This document shows, piece after piece, positions 5,714 through 7,392 of a DNA stretch of 7,392 bases. Origin of the DNA: Streptomyces sp. (lineage in GTDB: Bacteria; Actinomycetota; Actinomycetes; Streptomycetales; Streptomycetaceae). Numbering within the stretch: position 1 is the stretch's first letter; every line of letters starts with the position of its first letter. The position numbers and the translations under genes were made by a program. Below the pieces are notes generated by a model, which had not been told where the DNA came from, did no database searches, and saw only the letters and a program-made list of their open reading frames with translations. Location: positions 1 through 7,392 of the forward strand of contig DOWQ01000311.1 in assembly GCA_003519485.1 (NCBI GenBank), in the 5' to 3' direction.

Positions 5714-5856
5714 CTGGAGCGTGTGGCGTGCCGAGCGGCTTGGGTACAAGCAGCGCACGCCGTGGGACCGCGCTCCAGTGCGTGACCGGTCAGCAGGGGA
5801 CAGCAGCCCGGTCACTACCGAAAGCGGCCGGTTCCGGGGACGCCCGGACCGGCCGC
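5714..5856 (+). ncRNA. Candidate structured RNA (three consecutive hairpins)
   Basis: The first element nests four helices: CTGGAGCG/CGCTCCAG (5714-5721, 5771-5778), GGCGTGC/GCACGCC (5725-5731, 5755-5761), a 2-bp GC/GC step (5735-5736, 5753-5754) and GCTTG/CAAGC (5738-5742, 5747-5751) with the loop GGTA. Next is GTGACCGG/CCGGTCAC (5782-5789, 5808-5815). The third, GCGGCCGG-T-TCCGGG / CCCGGA-CCGGCCGC (5824-5856), has a GACG tetraloop and one bulged T, and is followed by ATCGGGTTT, like a terminator. The strand is uncertain because the sequence is symmetric; plus is preferred because of this ending. No promoter was identified, so it might instead be a processed 3' end of the chorismate mutase transcript. 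It matches no known RNA family that I recognise. Confidence 0.25.
5824..5856 (+). terminator. Strong bulged hairpin, possible (bidirectional) terminator
   Basis: 14 base pairs with one bulged T and a GACG tetraloop, preceded by GAAA and followed by ATCGGGTTTC, so it has terminator-like flanks on both strands. It is 387 bases after chorismate mutase and may end that transcript or a separate small RNA. Confidence 0.45.
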
Positions 5857-5974
5857 ATCGGGTTTCCGGAGGCGGCACGGAGCCCGTACGGCCCACCGCG
5901 CACGGCACCGGTGCGCGCCGCCGCGCTCCAGCCCCACGCACGGCCCCGTACCGCGACGCCGTTCCGGGCAAGGC

Positions 5975-5990
5975 AGTGACGCAGGTCACT
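5975..5990. promoter_or_regulatory. CRP-type palindromic operator
   Basis: AGTGACGCAGGTCACT is a perfect 6+4+6 palindrome with the core GTGA-N6-TCAC of CRP/FNR-family sites. It also fits the motif GTG-N6-GNCAC reported for Streptomyces Crp. It lies 156 bases before the start codon of the surface protein gene; a further GTCAC and GTGA follow at 5994-6002 and GGTCACT at 6034-6040. Binding is inferred from the match alone. Confidence 0.4.
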
Positions 5991-6101
5991 GGCGTCACGT
6001 GAGGCGCACGCACAACCATTCCCACCCCTTCTCGGTCACTTGTTTCAACCGCACGGCCATACCGCGCTCCCCCCTCCGCGACGGCCGTCGTATCACTTTC
6101 C

Positions 6102-6124
6102 GGCGCTGCGGACCGCGCAGCGCC
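6102..6124 (+). other. Hairpin in the 5' leader of the surface protein gene
   Basis: A perfect 9-bp stem, GGCGCTGCG/CGCAGCGCC, with the loop GACCG ends ten bases before the AAGAGG ribosome binding site (6135-6140). A TATCAC sequence at 6091-6096 could be a -10 box that places the hairpin at the 5' end of the mRNA, where it could affect stability or initiation. It could also stop read-through from upstream. Confidence 0.35.
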
Positions 6125-6145
6125 CCGGACCCCCAAGAGGTCTGC

Positions 6146-7294
6146 ATGAAGCTCCGCCGCGCCCTGGCGATCGCCGCCGCGACGGCTGTCATAGCCCCTG
6201 CCGCGCTTCTCGCGGCACCGGCTGCATACGCCGAAGAAGACGCCGCAGCAACACAGTCGAAAACCGGGACGGCCGCAGGGTCGCAGGAGCCCGGCGATCC
6301 CGCGGGCTCAGCCGCGCCCGCGCCCGGGGCTTCCCAGCCCGAGGACGCGTCCGGCGGCTCCGGCGCCGATGCCCCGGCGGACGAGACGCCGGACGATGAG
6401 AGTTCCACCGACGAAGCCCCGGCCGGAACGTCGTCCACCGAGGAGGAGCCCCTGGACGACAAGACCACCACGAACACCGACACCGACGAGTCCGAGGACA
6501 AGGACCAGGACAAGGGCGGGTCCGAGGACGACGGCAAGGACGAGGACGAGGAGGAGGACCCGCTCGACCCCCTGCCGTACTGCGAGGAGGTCGACGAGAA
6601 CTTCGAGGAGCAGGCCCTCAGCGCCGAACTCTCCGGCCTGCCGGGTAAGATCGTCGCCGGCGGCGGCTGGACGGACTTCTCCCTCACCGTCACGAACACC
6701 TCGGAGACGGACCTCAAAGAGGTCGCCTTCTACGCCGTCGTCGAGAACTGGGAGGTCGACGAGTCCAAGTGGCTCAGCCCCCATGTCGACCTGGAATTCC
6801 GCAACCCGGTCTCCGGGCAGTGGGAGTCCATCGGGGACGACGAGTGGGCCGGTGGCTACTTCTGGGGCGTGGACGTCATGAAGTCCGAGGACTTCGTGAA
6901 GACCGACCTCCGCGTCAACATCCACAAGAACGCGCCCGCCGGGGACAGCTGGTCCTTCGGCACCGGTGCCTACCTGACCGACATCGAGGGCCAGGAGTGC
7001 ATCGCCGAGAACGCCGGTGACGAGCGCTCCTTCACCGTCCTCGAGCCGGGCACCGGCGTCGGCAACCCGGGCGAGGCGAAGCCGGGCGACGGCAAGCCCG
7101 AGGACAAGGGCCCGAACCCCCAGCCGCAGGGCGAGGTCAAGGAGCTGCCGGTGACCGGCAACCTGGCCGAGACCGGCTCCTCCTCGATGCTGCCGACGAT
7201 CGCCGCGATCGGTGGCGTCGCCATGGTGGCCGGCGCCGGGGCGGTCTTCGTCGTCCGTCGTCGCAGGACCGAGGACATGGGCGCCACCGCCTGA
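6146..7294 (+). CDS. Sortase-anchored surface protein with acidic stalk and LAETG sorting signal
   Basis: 382 residues from the ATG at 6146 with AAGAGG five bases upstream. This start puts a Sec signal peptide at the N-terminus (MKLRR, hydrophobic 6-25, cleavage after AYA at about residue 29); an upstream in-frame GTG at 5999 adds a Cys/Arg-rich non-coding stretch. Residues 30-144 are low-complexity: Ala/Gly/Pro/Ser, then a highly acidic Asp/Glu/Ser/Thr run that ends near 140. Residues 145-300 form one folded, probably beta-sandwich domain (DFSLTVTNTSETDLKEVAFYAVV resembles Ig-like/DUF11-type repeats) with two cysteines, C146 and C285, that could form a disulphide. A Gly/Pro/Lys linker (301-330) leads to LPVTG (334-338) and LAETG (340-344), a membrane helix (about 350-370) and the RRRR tail: a complete cell-wall sorting signal. 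LAxTG is the motif used by class E sortases in Streptomyces. No sortase gene is in the window. Ligand or function of the folded domain is unknown. Confidence 0.88.
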   Translation: MKLRRALAIAAATAVIAPAALLAAPAAYAEEDAAATQSKTGTAAGSQEPGDPAGSAAPAPGASQPEDASGGSGADAPADETPDDESSTDEAPAGTSSTEEEPLDDKTTTNTDTDESEDKDQDKGGSEDDGKDEDEEEDPLDPLPYCEEVDENFEEQALSAELSGLPGKIVAGGGWTDFSLTVTNTSETDLKEVAFYAVVENWEVDESKWLSPHVDLEFRNPVSGQWESIGDDEWAGGYFWGVDVMKSEDFVKTDLRVNIHKNAPAGDSWSFGTGAYLTDIEGQECIAENAGDERSFTVLEPGTGVGNPGEAKPGDGKPEDKGPNPQPQGEVKELPVTGNLAETGSSSMLPTIAAIGGVAMVAGAGAVFVVRRRRTEDMGATA

Positions 7295-7318
7295 TCGGAA
7301 CGCGGCTCAGCGCTCGGT

Positions 7319-7355
7319 GACGACCGGCCGGCCCCGCCAGGGCCGGCCGGTCGTC
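7319..7355 (+). terminator. Terminator after the surface protein gene
   Basis: A perfect 16-bp inverted repeat (7319-7334 with 7340-7355) and a five-base loop CGCCA, beginning 24 bases after the stop codon. GGCTC (7304-7308) and GAGCC (7364-7368) can pair outside it and extend the structure. No T-run, but the stem is by far the strongest in the window. No gene can be supported in the 37 bases that follow. Confidence 0.8.
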
Positions 7356-7392
7356 CCGGCGCCGAGCCAACGGGCGGGGCCGCCCCGGACAG

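Larger units (their letters stand above)
5437..6145. other. Gene-free region with several inverted repeats (709 bases)
   Basis: No coding sequence is supported. Long open frames exist on both strands, but their translations are rich in Arg, Pro, Ser and Cys, show no motif and have no ribosome binding site. What can be seen: GCCCGCG-N20-CGCGGGC at 5454-5487, 17 bases after the chorismate mutase stop and a weak terminator candidate; a complex hairpin at 5714-5778; an 8-bp repeat at 5782-5815; a 14-bp bulged hairpin at 5824-5856; a CRP-type palindrome at 5975-5990; and a 9-bp hairpin at 6102-6124 just ahead of the surface protein's ribosome binding site. Base composition is slightly less GC-extreme than the genes around it. 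It could be a degraded gene or an RNA-coding region; I cannot decide. Confidence 0.6.

Noticed and set aside
5354..6136. 260-residue open frame on the minus strand across the gene-free region
   Set aside because: It is Arg/Ser/Pro/Cys-rich, lacks a ribosome binding site and any recognised motif, overlaps the end of chorismate mutase, and runs through the strong inverted repeats.
5999..6145. Extended start for the surface protein at 5999
   Set aside because: It would bury the signal peptide 49 residues inside the protein; the ATG at 6146 has a ribosome binding site and a standard signal peptide.
7356..7392. Possible start or end of a further gene at the right edge
   Set aside because: Only 37 GC-rich bases are visible after the terminator, with no start signal or recognisable protein.

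Overview
The window is high-GC actinobacterial chromosome, very probably Streptomyces or a close relative. The evidence is the roughly 70% GC content, GTG starts, purine-rich ribosome binding sites, a GMP synthase and an AroQ chorismate mutase of actinobacterial type, and a surface protein with the LAETG sorting motif typical of Streptomyces. No mobile element, tRNA, rRNA or CRISPR array was found, so this is mostly core chromosome. It contains one accessory-looking gene (Uma2 nuclease family) and one long non-coding stretch.

Layout. The left edge holds the 3' part of a PspC-domain envelope protein with a beta-rich C-terminal domain (+, to 1282). A small two-helix membrane protein overlaps its end (+, 1263-1541). 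Convergent to these is a DoxX-family membrane protein (-, 1573-2121). Next come a Uma2-family putative nuclease (-, 2470-3054) and guaA, GMP synthase (-, 3185-4792). Divergent from guaA is a 320-base leader region. It encodes a 23-residue peptide whose core is Phe-Trp-Phe-Ser-Tyr, then a strong terminator-like hairpin, then a chorismate mutase gene (+, 5113-5436). A gene-free stretch of about 700 bases follows (5437-6145), with several strong inverted repeats and one CRP-type palindrome. Last is a secreted, sortase-anchored surface protein with a long acidic stalk (+, 6146-7294), closed by a 16-bp terminator stem.

How the parts work together. The most interesting system is the leader upstream of chorismate mutase. 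The aromatic codons sit in the unpaired side of a nested hairpin, downstream bases can alternatively pair with the 5' arm of the terminator, and the gene controlled makes prephenate, the precursor of Phe and Tyr. This is the logic of classical ribosome-mediated attenuation, as in enterobacterial pheA and trp, here apparently reading all three aromatic amino acids. A good -10 box ending 7 bases before the second ATG suggests the leader peptide could be translated from a leaderless transcript. Other points to follow up are the structured non-coding segment at 5714-5856, the CRP-like site at 5975-5990 before the surface protein, and the tandem LPVTG-N-LAETG sorting motifs in that protein.

All functional calls come from reading the sequence; no database search was run.
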